Source: Lepidurus packardi (taxonomy: Eukaryota > Arthropoda > Branchiopoda > Notostraca > Triopsidae). Taken from it: DNA of 64,000 bases. The notes below the pieces were generated by a model that saw only the letters and a list, made by a program, of their open reading frames with translations, did no database searches and had not been told where the DNA came from. Both the position numbers and the translations under genes were made by a program. This document shows positions 47,701 through 60,800 of the stretch, in pieces (positions within the stretch are counted from its first letter, which is position 1; each line of letters begins with the position of its first letter). Location of the stretch: NCBI GenBank assembly GCA_023053545.1, contig JAKZAN010000268.1:1-64000 (forward strand), in the 5' to 3' direction.

Positions 47701-50700
47701 AATGCGACCATCTATTGCGCAGTTTTCTATATCTCCTTAGTAATTTTATCTCCCATCCCGCTCTCTAGGGAATATATTTGTTTCTGGAATTACTCATTAA
47801 CTCGACTTTTATCGGCTTCGCTTTCGTTCTTTATAGTTTCCTATTCAGTCTGAATTCTGGCTTTAATTTTCTATACTTAACTATGATTCTTGAGATCTTT
47901 CAACAAGGACTAGTCATTCTTGGTGGCGGCTTTGATTTTTTCGTTACAATCTCTGGAGATTCTTTCTATGTCTTTTTTCTTCTTCTGTTGTAGTTCATTC
48001 ACTTTTTCTTTCTTTTGTAGTTCAACATCCGATATCAACTTTTCAAGATTCTACATCTTTCCTTCGACACTTTCTGACTTCATCTCTAATTTTCTCACAA
48101 TTTTGATTCGGACATCCTCGTATAGCTTCACTTCAGTTGACACCTTGTCGAAGGCTGACAATAGTTGGAGCTTAAAGTTGATGTTGGCTAGCTCATTTGA
48201 ATCCAGTTTTTCAAGAGCCTCAATCTTGCTCATCACTTCTTATGACAAAGCTTTAAAACCATTTATGAACTTTTCCTTGCCATCAAATTTTGGACCCTTT
48301 TCAAGAACCTTGTAGAATTCAGCCGATCTCGTCAAAAAGTTTAAAGACTCCATAGCCTTGGTAATCTCCAAGATAATCTTGTTTTAATCACACTGACGCA
48401 ATGAATCATCGTTATGTTTAAAGTTATTGACGATTCTGATCTTGACATCGAAGGTTTGTTTAAGTTCGGACTCAAACATAGAGAAGCTTTTGATATTTTC
48501 AAGATTAGTCCATTCTGGGCCTATTTTTTGAATGACTCCTTCGGAAAAGCTCTCTCTTTTGGCAACAATCAGCTGGTAACTTTTGTCCCAGCATTTCAAG
48601 TTTGAGAAATGATTGGTAAGATTTTCCAAGTTCACTGAAACATCCAAAATCTGACTAGACTCGACTTCTTTGGAAGATTCCATATAGTTTGCAAGGATGT
48701 GTTTGATCACCTTGGTTAGAGCTTATGTATAGCTCTTTAAGAGCATGTCTGCAACCTTCTCTTGTTTATCGATATCTTGTTTTATTTACAAGAGATCTTC
48801 TAAGTTTTTCTAAGGAGTAATCCGCCTCTATATCGTACTCACCAGACTCATTCTCTGACTACTCATGCTATGTGTGTCACTGAAATCTTCATACAGCTGG
48901 TAGGTTATGATCTTATTGGTCAACTGCTTCAGTTCGCTTTGGAATTTCTTCCTAACAAATTCAACCGCGTTCTACAATAAGCGGGAGAAGGAATCTTTCC
49001 CGATTTCGGGAATGTCTTTGTAGAAGGTTCCAATAGAGAGAACTTCATCGCTTAAATAGCAGAATATTCTCTTGATTTTTTCCAGAGTGTTGAGGCCGCT
49101 CTATTCTAGCTCTCTTTAGAATTCTGTCGCCACCTTGCTGAGAGCTGATTCAAAAGTCTTGACGATAATTTTCTGCTCTTCTTCATACTTATTTTTGACA
49201 ACATACTAGAATTCTTTTTGGAGGGTGCTGTCCCTAACCAACTATCTCAGGTTCTTCGAATTTATCCTTTTCTGGATGTTCTTTTTCTTCTCGTCTTGGT
49301 TGAATTCACGTATTTTTTTCTTCTCCTCCAGCAAGCGTTCGAATTCCTTGCTCATGTCTTTATTCATTTCCTGGATACATCTTCTGATCTTTGACCCTTA
49401 AGCATTGGCTTCATCGAAGTTAGCGATTGAAGAATAACTGTCCAGAAGTTCGTGCATTCGCTTTTGAATCTGTTAGAACATCTGAGCCTGCATCTTTTTC
49501 ATTTTTGTGGATTTAGGGGGATTGGCGAACAGTTTATTGTAGGGTACTACAAAGTCCACTGAGTCTTTTGTTTAGAGTTTCTTTCTAAAGTCATTCCGAA
49601 CGCTCTCTATGCGATTCGCTATTCTCACATTGATAAGTGCACTAATTGGGGTAGAATCCCCCTCGGCACCCTAATACAAAGACTTCTTGATTTGGATAAA
49701 ACGGTCTTTGGCTTCGGGAATGATGAGGAAAATGTTTTCAAGGGACGACAACACTTCGATGGCTTTTTCGGCTTCTTCTATTTCCAACATTTCGATGTTG
49801 TCCAACACTTCTTTGATCTTTCTCGACAAATTCGCCTCGACCATTCTCTCAAATGTCTTCAGAGTCTTTACAATATTCTCTTGGTCTCCTTTGTTAAGAT
49901 GTTTTTAGAGATACTTCTTAATACTAGAAATCTTCTCAATTGTGTTGATGATTTAGTCTTCATCTTCGTTTCTTTCGCTCGATTTCTTCAACTTTATAAG
50001 TGCCAATAGTTCTGACACGCTTTTACTCAGTTCTTTCTTAGCTCGTGAGAGGTTGTTCTCACATTTTGATGTCTTTTCCAGCTCCTCCAATTCTGATGCC
50101 AGCTTCTCAAACTAGTGGTCTCTGATGAGACCCGAAATCAATACGTCTTTGCCTTCAAAGGTCTTACAAATGAAATTTTGGATTTCTTCACTCAGTTTTT
50201 TGAATCTTTCGGAATTATCATTCTTATCAAGTGAAACTAACTCCTTGACGGAACCTCCGAGATTGCAAATGCCCTCAAAGTTTGGCGGAGTTTATTTCAC
50301 GAGTTCTCTCCTCTGCTCATTGAGGGACTCATAAATCTCCTAGATTTTACCCAGGAAGTATTCGCTGTACTCGTTCTCATCGAAATGTTTCTTCAGCGTC
50401 GAGTACTTTTTGTCGAGAGTTTGCAGGAATTCATTTCGCTTTTTGAGTAACCTACACATATCGATCACCCTCGTGTGCGATGTGAGAACCTTTACTGTTT
50501 CATCCAGTTCCTGCTTCAGGAAGAGTATCATCTCTACCAACTTTGATTCAAACATCTCTCGTATTCCAGTCCTCTGCAAGACTTCTACATCGCTCATCAG
50601 AACACTTAGACATTTCTAAACCTTGTTCCAGTTGGTTTCGTGTTTCAAGAATTTACCCTGTTAAGCAGATGGTACAGTCAATTCACTGGTCAGGCAGGTT

Positions 50701-53588
50701 TTGAAGTGTTGGATGAGGCTCTCTAAACAGACATTAAATCTGTTTGAAAGTTTTCCCAAGGGGTTAACATCGATATGCTTGTCGATCGTAGGTAATTCTT
50801 GAATTATGATATTTATTTCGTTGAAGGTCATCAGCATATCGATCTCCAATCCTCTGTTCACTGTAAAGTTATTGAGCTTATTCTCGTATCTTTTCAGGAA
50901 CACGTTGATTTATTCCTTGACGTACTCAACCTCTTCAGCTCCTGACTTAGCTGTCTATTCGTCGCCAAAGCTGGCAAGTTTTTAGATGGAGTTGATTGCC
51001 TTCTTGAGTTTTGTGACACTTCTTTGAAAATCGATGGAATTTTTACAATCTTGCTGGAAGGCTTTCACCAAAATCTTAGACAAAACTTCCCTCTGGCTGC
51101 CGACATAAGATTGCAAGTGTGTCTGAATGTTATGGATTTTCGGAGCTATCTCGTTCTTAACCATGTTGATTTCTCCGAACAACTTGCTTTTTGATAAAAG
51201 CTTTTCCAATTGCTTTTCGTTTGATGACTCTTCTCCGTTCATGATCTGTTTGAGTGTTCTTTCCAATTAGGAGATTAAGTGATTTGCCTATTTTAAGATC
51301 TGGTTTCGGAACTCCTGCATCAGCTCCCTCAACTATTTGCGAAGCTCACTGTCCATGACTCGAAGTAACTCAGAGCACTCTCCCATCTGTATCATCATTT
51401 TGTCAGCTACGTTAATTTGATCTATCTTCTCCTGATCAATCTGGGAGGCAGACACAGAAACGTTGACTATTTGTTTGGCTCTTTCCAGGATGAGTTTAGC
51501 TGGCTCGATATTTTAGGAATTATTGATCTCAGATAAATTGCTGATTTTTTTGGCATCGTCAATAGTTTTTGCTGCTTCAAGGAAATTGTTTTTGCCAAGC
51601 AGATCCCGAGATGTATTGATGCTTGTTTCTAAAAGACCAGAGATATACTTATCAACTTCGGTCTTTATATTACCCAACTCTTCAGGAAAGACCTTGAGAT
51701 GACTTCTCAGCAGCTCGACTTTCTTTTTCTTTGAGGTAAGATCAGTGTCCTTATTGATGATGCCGTTCCTCAGCCAGTCGAAATTGGCCTTTAGAATCTC
51801 AGAGAACACCAGAAGAGGATGTTTGTTCACAAGCTGGTCGAAGTAGGCTTTGAGTGATTTTACCACATCACATGAGCTCTATAATGTTTCGCGGGTCTGA
51901 GTAACAATTTATCTATCTAAATTATCGTGCTTGAACCTTAATGTAAACTCATTTATCGCTTTTGCCGATTTCTCTTGGAAAGAATCGTAGACATCTTTAA
52001 TAAGTTGCAAAAAAGCTGCTTTCACGCCTTCATCTTTGGATAGGTCGGCGAAATCTTTAAGTTCGTTCAAATGATACTTGAAGACTTCGAAATTGCTCAA
52101 TTCTAACGAACGTTTGGAAGCATGGACGATTTGATTTGTCTCATTCTTAATTGAGCTGATAACATTTGGGCTCTTGGGCATGTTCAGTTTGTTGTAGGGT
52201 TCGAAGGGCTTTGTGGAGAGAATCTTCTTGGACAGATCCTTTGAACTGATAGAATACTTGGCTATTCTTTCGGGCCCTTCTGGCTAAGCTATGATCTGAA
52301 TAGCCATCTCCTCATTGATTTTCTTGAAAAAGTCATTGAAGAGACTTTTGAAATTGGTATTGCTCTTCTCGGCAACGGTCAAACATTTGTTTAAATCATC
52401 AATTTGGGCCTTCAGTTATTTAAGATCGGGCCATTTATTCAAAACGAATGTCACTGAATCTTGGATTGACTGATAACTTTCGAAAAGGATCGAAAGTGTA
52501 CTGAGAAGAATTTTCATGGTTTTGCCTCTTTCTCCCCAGCTCTCTGGGCTAACCACGATCACAACTCTAATTTATTGGGATTTTTCGAACGCCTCAATCG
52601 TAGCGATCGATACAGCAAGCTCAACGGCGGCGCCTGAGGTATCTCCAAAGCCTGCTGTATCTACGATATAGACTTCATCGGGAATGACGCTCTGCTTCAG
52701 ACCGATTGCAAGGATATTTCGAGTGACTGACTGATTCTTAGGACTGCACTCCAATTTTTTCAGCTTCTAGTCTTAGGTGGGTTCAATAGAAGTCAGCCAA
52801 TTATTGAACTTTCCATAACTTCGGAAACCCATTTTTTGGCCAACGAAGTGCTTGATAAAAGTTGTCTTTCCAGCGCCGGTGGGGCCAATCACCATGACCA
52901 CGGATTTATCCTTGATATCGTTCCCTGTCTTCTTGCACTCGTTTATGATTCTTCTGAGCATCGGAATGTTGACAGGCTTTAGGCTATTTTTAATCGTGAG
53001 GATACCTGATATAATATCTTCCAAGTTATCCGTCGAATCTAGCTTCTCAAGGCCCTTTCTTACATCGCCTGTGTTTCTTTTTTCAAGGGAAAGAGTCTTT
53101 GCCAAGATCTGGATGGGCTCAGAGAGAGATCTTAAGTCAAATGGACCAAATAGTTCAGCCACTTTCGGGTGATAAACTTTGTCGTTGGACAGGACAGTCG
53201 ATTTGATGATGATCTCTTGGATGCGCTTTTCGCTCGAACCTTAGGGAGCTAGCACATAGTCATCAATGTGTTCAAGTAGCTCCTTCCTTTCGTTGAAAAA
53301 GATATCGATGTTCTAATCGAGCTGGGGAGCAGAGTCGGTGGATGGTGTTGGTCTGGTGGGTGGTGCCGGTTTGGAGAATTCGGGGACTTTGGACATCAAC
53401 TGATCAACATCAGCTTCTTCGAGTCCGGAATTTATCAATTTGAGGCGACACTTTGTGCTGGTAGGGTCTTCGAGATGGATCTTGGCAAAGAGGAGGATAT
53501 CTTCAGGTGTGAAATCACCAGGCTCACACTTTTCCAAGATGGATTGTCGGAAATAGTTTTGCAGGATCTCTAGTTGATGGTTCTGCAT
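44751..53588 (-). CDS. Giant GTPase - coiled-coil - SecA-like helicase - vWA protein
   Basis: A single uninterrupted ORF of 2,945 residues; all motifs lie in one frame over 8.8 kb with no TGA. Order: helical N-terminus (1-92); P-loop NTPase with GPTGAGKTTF (about 235) and DTAGFGDTSG (about 310), a dynamin/AIG1-like GTPase pattern; a long coiled coil (about 470-2,140) of Lys/Glu/Leu heptads; a SecA-type DEAD motor with VLTGEGKSLVMAG (about 2,177), ILIIDEVDVFF (about 2,300), MGVTGTLEAL (about 2,453), TRSFGRGIDF and IMGRVARQGDRGSFS (about 2,615); and a vWA domain with MIDAS DATGSM (about 2,726), LIGDMPGH, ending near residue 2,945. SecA is the bacterial protein-export motor; SecA-like/vWA proteins occur in some protists but, as far as I know, have no established function. 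A cytoplasmic translocase or remodelling ATPase is a guess. Confidence 0.85.
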
Positions 53589-55016
53589 TGGTAGGAAAAA
53601 AGGATGGGGGGGGGGGTGATTGATGTGTTATTTTGAAGTGGTAATCGGTATTTTATAGATGAGATCTGAGAATAGGAGGGAGTTTTTTAACACATGAAAA
53701 TATGGGTGTTACATTGTTATCCTACGGAATTCTTTTTAATTAACTAAAAAACCCTATTGAAAACAATAACATTTTTGTTATCCTACGGGTTATGCTCCAG
53801 GATTAATCACTCGAAGAACTGTGTCCTCTGGATTTTGAAGGTGCTTAGATTAGAAAATATCTTTGAGATGATGAGGATCTAATTTCCTACCAAACCTAGT
53901 CATCATTAGACTGCAAAATAAAAAGTATATGATTTTGATATTTGGGCAGGGGGGGGAAGGAGCTCTAGGAGTGAGTTGTTTTTTAACAAAAGGAATGACT
54001 ATTTCATCATCAAAAGAGCAATAAACGAAACAAAAATCATCATCAGTTCTCGTTGAATGGAAACAACCCAGAGGTCTGTGTTCTGGCGTATTTTTTTATT
54101 ACTTTTTGTGTCCCAGGCGACCCTCTCGATATCCTCTATACACATTAGATATTTGGATAACTCTATCTCCCTATATATATATCTCTATGTATACAAACAA
54201 CCCAATGTATATTATATGTATATATTTATAATGTATAAACAACTAGGAAATGGAATACACACACAAAAAATAAATAAATAAGTAATTATAATAAAAAATA
54301 TGTGTGTGTGTGTCTGTTAGATATTTGTTTGATACCTAGTCTAGTATAACATGATCGATGGTTAATATATATATATATATATAGATTAAGAGCATGTTTT
54401 GGAGTTTTTTGTTGTCTCATAAAAATAAATCAAGGGAAGGACATACCAGGATATTACTTGTTGTTTCTAAGACTAATTTATCATCATCATCGGATTGAGT
54501 TGGAGTGTTTTGTGAGCAAGACAGACAAAAAGATGATAACAATCTATCGAGTATTGGGACAAACATGGGGGGGAGGGGTGTAGATTTTCATGGTACTAAG
54601 TAGACAAAAATACCAACAGATTATTATTATTTGTTATCGAGTTTATTTTACCTTTCTGCCGATTGCACTGCTCACTGATTGTTTATCTAAAAAAATAACA
54701 AATAAAAAAATATTGAACTAGAGCAATGTTAGTATTATTTAAAAAAAGAAAAGAAATTGGCAACAGAAAAATGGTGACACAAACAGCAACAACCCAGAGA
54801 TGATTATTTCGGCTAAAAAAGATACAGACAAGTACTACTCAGCACACACCACGGCCCAGATGACAGCGATACCATAGTCTGTAAGCATACTGTTAATGTT
54901 ATTTTTGTTATCAGTGTTATTATACACATTTAAAAAATATAGATAGAATACTTTTCAGTTTTAATAAACAAAATATAACTAAAAAAAAGTGAATCATAAT
55001 TTAGCCATAGCGATGA
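53589..55016. other. Longest gene-free stretch in the block
   Basis: About 1.4 kb of AT-rich sequence between two minus-strand genes. It contains a G-run (53608-53617), TG/TA tracts and a 14-base direct repeat (TTGTTATCCTACGG at about 53714 and 53775). A plus-strand frame at 54057 begins with a signal-peptide-like stretch but becomes low-complexity TA sequence and is not called. No RNA gene was recognised. Confidence 0.55.
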
Positions 55017-57257
55017 TCATTAGACTTTATTGTTACGGCTATTCATGCTTTCAGGCTGTCCTCGTCCTCCCTTCATCTTCTTCAGCAACTCCTTGTCCTG
55101 CAGAGTAGTCCCCTTCCCTGATCTCGTGCTCAGCTGTTGGATTCTCGGTGCCCCACCCTCCTCCCCGATGCTGTAGTTGTTGTTCTTCGGCGACAAATTC
55201 ATCATCACCAACTGGTTCATCGAACTCTGGTTCTTCAGCTACTTCTTGCTGTTGCCTTCAGTCGTCAGCCCTCCTATCTTCTTCTTCAGGAACAACTGTT
55301 TATCGGGGTATAGGTTCTTCTTGTTGAAGATGGCCGGGTCGTTGAAACCGATGAAGTTGTTCTTCTAGACTGTTTTGTGCTTTTTGCTCACTGATTCGGT
55401 TTATTAGATTAGACATCTTTCGGTATCGTACTACTTGAAACAGCCTGCTTTCTTCGTTAAGAGATTGTTGCTCATGGTTTATTGGGTGTGATTCTGAGTT
55501 GGCCGAGCCTGCAACGGGAGTTGTGGACTCAGAGCCAAGCCTGTACGGGGTTTATGGTTCTTAGAGTCTTTCTCGCTACGGTGGGAATAGTACTGCACGA
55601 TATTTCTATTGGTATAGATGTTGGTTCTCTCGGTGCATTCTAATAGCTGGTTGGCGATCAGGAAGCGCAGGTAGTAGTTGAGAGACTCAAGCAGTCTGAA
55701 CAGACTGTAGTTTCTCATCTTCTAGAGGTATTCATCCTTGAATGCGGATAACAAGTGGTAGTACCCAGTACTGAACTCTTGGTAACGGGCTTCTGAAACT
55801 ACGTTCTTTTTGAAGAGTTTGCTGGGAAGGCCATGCAGGATCTTGGCAAGGTCCGACAGCATGGAGGAGTAATCTGGTTCGCATCTTCCGAGCTCTGCGC
55901 TGATGAGTTTTTTATCGATTTTCTTGCTGAACTGGGCTGAGAAATGTACCAACAATGCGGTCATCTAATGACGGAGTGGGTGCACTTTGTCGGAAAACTC
56001 CTCTACTAACCGTCCCAAACACTCTTTCATGGTTTCCTAGTACTTCCTGGTCTCCTCAGCATACTCATCCAGGAAACCCTTTTTCTAGATCAGTCTCTGC
56101 ATCAAGGGTTTATGTTCGCTCAAGTTCAAATGGTATTTCTCATCAAGAGCTACTTTTTGCCTCACAATCGACGCCTTGGAGTCTCCCCCATTATAGCAAG
56201 CTTTCTTCATTACGCTTTACTTAAACTTATTTACGGTAACTTTGTTAAGTTTGGGGTTGCGGTTATTGATGACTGTATCTTCCAGGCCGGTGGATGGGTT
56301 GCTCGCCATAACGCCATCGATGTTGCTATTAGAGTTGCGTTTGGGCTTGGACTGTTTAGACTTGATGACGTTCTGCTTGATGTTGAGTTAATAGAAATTA
56401 GCAGGACTGTTTAGTCGCTTGGTGGAGCGAGAGTTGGAGTTATTGGTCGATATATGTGCCATTTTTTTGTTGTTCGATTCGCTGCGGTAGGCTTTGGAGT
56501 TTCGTGTCTGCAGAGGTAGAGACTTGTTGGGTGAGAGATGCGTGAAGGTCGTGGTTGAGATTCCATTATGGTTGGTGGTCAGCCCGTGTTTTTCTGCGGA
56601 TGTGATTATTTTCTGCTGCTTCGAGTTGAAGATCATGACGTTCGACGACATGTTCTGGATGAACACGTTCTTCAGCGGGATGTCCATTCGGACCTTAGGC
56701 GATGTCGCTGTTTTCTGGTTCAGCAGGTTCAGGTTCTTCACTGACTTTGGGTTGGAGTGGGAGTTGGCTTCGCGATGTTCCGGTCTATAAAAGATGGTCT
56801 TTTCCTCGTTCTTGTGGAGGGGATGCCCAGGGAACTTGGTGATTGTGTGGTGGGACTGACTGGAAGACTCCTCGTGGTTGTTGCCGAGGTTGATGGACTG
56901 GGAACTTTCGAAATTGATTAGGTTGGAGGAGTCCGAAACGGTCTAATGGCTGGGGTTGGACTCTTCCTGGTTGAGCGTCAGCAGGTTCCTGGGCTCGTGG
57001 GTACTCTCCTGGTTCTGCCGGCTGTTGCTCTTGGAGTAGTTATTATTGTGGGAGTTATTGTTGTAGAGATGATATCGATCGTCTCGGAACTCATCGGAAG
57101 AATCCGAAGAGCAGGGCCTCTTCTCGAGCAGTTCCCTGATGTGGAGATGGGTGAGGTACTCGTTGTGGGAGACGAGGTTGGAGAGCCTGGTAAGTTCATT
57201 GTTGACCTTGGAGATCCGGTCGTAGAACTGGGGTGTCATGGTAGAGTGGTTGTTCAT
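55017..57257 (-). CDS. Asn/Ser-rich protein, parent of subtelomeric fragment
   Basis: A single-exon ORF of 746 residues from ATG 57257 to TGA 55017; four long sub-frames separated only by TAA/TAG codons share one phase. The first 170 residues are rich in Asn, Ser and His with a short helix (KVNNELTRLSNLVSHNEYL); a Lys/Asn/Ser-rich central part (residues about 160-330) contains the segment duplicated at the left telomere; a helical, better-ordered part follows (about 400-560), including MTALLVHFSAQFSKKIDKKL and LFRLLESLNYYLRFLIANQLL; the C-terminus is Gly/Lys-rich and disordered. No family was recognised. Confidence 0.72.
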
Positions 57258-57804
57258 GATGAATAGTATGTATGCTGGAATAGATAAATAAGGTTTTATT
57301 ATAAGACACATGGGAATGGGATAGAACACGCTCACACACCTATAGACGTATGTAAGTGGTAAGTACAAAAGACATGCTAGTTCGCCCAGAAACAATAGGA
57401 TATACGTAATTAAAGTCATAGATTCGGTGACAACGGCATAAAAAGAAGGGACCATAATGGAATCGAGCTTTAAAATGTTAAAGCATCGTTTCTAAAATAA
57501 TGGAATGTCAAAATATTTTAGCCATGGCATCATGGGAGTTTGTATTTCTGTTTCATTTTTTATATTATTTATCTGGGAATAGAGTAATTGTTTATTTGCC
57601 TTGAACAAAACATAGACACTCTTGCATTCCAAGATATTTACCATCCCATTCCTGAATCAGACATGCTCATGGAAACATATCGAGTTATAGTCAAAGCAAT
57701 AATTCTCTGCTTGAGTTGACTCTCTCACAAAAACAGTCATTTATTTATGTTGAGTGATATGTTGATTGTCATCTGATTGCTATTAGTCAAACTAATATCC
57801 GAAA
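57258..57804. other. Intergenic spacer
   Basis: About 550 bases between the N-rich protein gene and the third channel gene, both minus strand. An upstream open extension of the former (to 57455) is hydrophobic and AT-rich and was not included. No other feature seen. Confidence 0.5.
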
Positions 57805-60800
57805 TCATCCACTTTTATACTTTAGGATTTTATTTAGCAACTCCATTTTGTCTTCCAACGTCTCCTGAATATCGGCACCGAGAAGTTTCTTTTTTCTCGT
57901 CTGAGCCATTTCTAGAGATCGGGATCTCTCCAACGGGTACCAATCCCGTAGCTCGTTATCGATATTCTTCTTCACGTCAGACTCCACGTTGCTGCACTCA
58001 ATCAATTATTTATCTAAATGTACAAATAGACGAAATGATATAGATGAAATGCTTTGTTACTCTTAATGTGCAGTAAGAAGGCCTTATAGTTCCAGATGTT
58101 GTGCTCCACTCTTTTGTGATACTCGAAATCTATATCATTTTATTCGAACTACCTCTTCTCTAAGTTGCACACGAAGCACCTGTTCTCCACATCCTCGTCA
58201 TACGCGTCCTTCTCCTCTCTCAAAGTCCCAAAGCCACTCGTCATGATACCCAGGATGGCGCCGTTCATGATCAAGCCAATGATGTAGAAGAATGTGATGT
58301 TCTGCACGAAGATCTGCCAATACACAGGAGAGTTGTAGCTTATGGCAGCTGTTACTGCAGAGATGCCTCCAGCCTTGAATGTGTTAAGGAAGCAGGGCAG
58401 AAGAGAGTCGCAGAACTTCTCATTCGGATCTTAAGCACCAATGATCTCCTCCGAGCCTGATGGTGCATACTCATCACTCAGAGCCGAAGAGTTGTAGCGG
58501 AGTGGGTAATGAAGGTAGTTGATGGTGGTGAAGCACAACACGATAATGAAAGCAAAGGTGTAGACGAGTAATAGCTTTTTCCACATGGAGCTGACTGAGA
58601 GGATGATGTACTTCATGGTTGGAATGTGGTAGGCTACCATAACCAGCCTAATGCCCAAGAACCAGGGTCTCAGAACGATGGCTAAAATACCCAGCACAAT
58701 GCAAGACAACTGGTAGACAGGTTATGCCACGAAGAAAGCCTTGAGATAAAGCCGATAATGGTCAATCACAGTCAAAGACTTGGCTTTATTATCTATTTTT
58801 AACTGGTATCCCAGAAATCTCAGACGAGAAGGATAGTTAGACTTCTCCTAAACTATGAGGACGAGGATGTTGAGCAGAATTTGGACTACAGTACATGCCA
58901 AGACAGTCCAGTCGAGAGGGGAAGTGTACTCTTCTGTTCCTCTCCCAGACTTGACTATCCAGCAGATGTTAGCCACCAGGATGAAGAAGAATGAAAGCCA
59001 ATTCAAAACCGATATTGTGACCTCTGATAATGTTGAAGAGGGGGACTGAGTTTTATCATAGTTCTACTTTATTTCTGAATCGAAAATCCTATCATAGTTG
59101 AATAATTCCGACATCTTGGTTTCCGCATCAGTCCTCTTGGCTTGTGCGAGGAAGTTCTCTTTGGTATAGTTGGAGAGGAAGTTCATCAGAAAGGGCCTCC
59201 TAAAGTAATACGTAACAGGAAAGGTTAGATTCTGATCATAGGAAGTCTGTTGAGATTATTGTGCATTTACAGGGTTTTTGTTATTCCTGACTTTATCGAG
59301 GTTATACTGTACTTAATTTACCAATCCTTTCAATTTTTTATTCGGGCTGGATTAAATTTATTATTTCTTCATCCGAAGTCGTTCTTAGTTCATTTCGAGT
59401 GTCCTTTATTATTTAGAGAGATCCTACGCATTAAGCATCTTTTTCATGGGCGAAAATTCCACTATGACCTCAATACTAGCTATTATACTTTCTACAAACC
59501 TGAGGCAAACCACCAATTCTGAAGTTTGATCAGACACCTCATAACCTTTATCTTTATACTCCTTAAGTATCGAGTATTAGCTATTCTGGGACTGCTGATT
59601 GCTATCCATAATTATTAGTTTATAGATCGAGCAGATGAGATCTAACGAGGAACTCTTCCTGAACACTTTCTAAGTATTATATAAACTAGTGATTAGGCCA
59701 TCCTTCTCACTAAGATGAGGAAGCAAGTTAGCAAAATCCTGGTTCTCTTTGGTACGTAAATTTTGTTGCTGCTTTTCCGCTTTCATCACTTTCCATTGGC
59801 TAAGCTTTTTTTCTATATCGTAATCTGTAGAAGTGTAACAAAAGATTATTTGACGTACAGTCTTTCTGAAAATAAGAAGTAGCTAACCAGGCAGTGGTAA
59901 GATTACCTTCGATACTAAATAATCATTGATGCCTAGCCACTATCTTACCTCATTAATGGAAAGATACAGTTTGACTATTCTAAGTTTAAACTCCTACAAG
60001 TATGGATTCTTCCGAGCAGAAGCTGGGTTGAAGGTCTGAAGTATTTTCGTAAAAAGATCTGTCTTCGAATTGAACAGCTAATTCAGAATTCTCAAGTTTT
60101 AGTAGTGAGGACCGGTAATTAGGTGGGCGAGAAACTCTAGAATACTGGTGCCCATCCTAGCTTTTTATTATCTGCCCTCTCCTTCGAACATCATACAATC
60201 TATATCGAAAATCAGTATCTGTATGATTCTACAAAGTTTATAGAACAGTTTCTTTATTAGCTCCTACTATTAGATATTCATGATTTTCTTCCGCTGCTGG
60301 TGATTTTCTGGCAATAAAAATTGGGCTATCTTGAGTTCCTTTCTTGAGACTGTTTCAGAATCGACGATCTCTTTGTAAATGTATTGCAAATATTGAAAGT
60401 ACTTTAAAAAAATGTCTTGGATGGGTTTTCCCACTTTTTAGATGACGAAACACACAGTTTTGCATAGCCTCTAGTAGAACTATAATGACTACAATTAAGC
60501 TCTGCTCATGAACAATGTGAAGATGAGCGTTCTGCCGATATTCTGTAATATGCGCTATTCTATTTTTAACCTGGGGTTCTAGTTAGGGTTGGGCTGCTAT
60601 TAATCGTCAGTCTTTAACCTTTGTATTTTTGACAGGTAGTTGAACAGAGGCATGTGGATATAATCATTTTTGCCCAAATATATGATTTTCAAATTCCTAT
60701 AGTGTTCGAGTAAGAGATCAATCTAGCTTGTGGGTTTTGAACTCATCTACAGTTATTTTTGATAGCATGAGACCATTTTACTTGTGAATCCTTGCAATTA

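Noticed and set aside
54057..54281. Plus-strand frame with signal-peptide-like start
   Set aside because: It becomes TA-repeat low-complexity sequence after 40 codons.
56494..56790. Plus-strand frame similar to a minus-strand frame at 1325-1531
   Set aside because: Both are antisense shadows; the similarity is explained by the duplicated gene segment read on the opposite strands.
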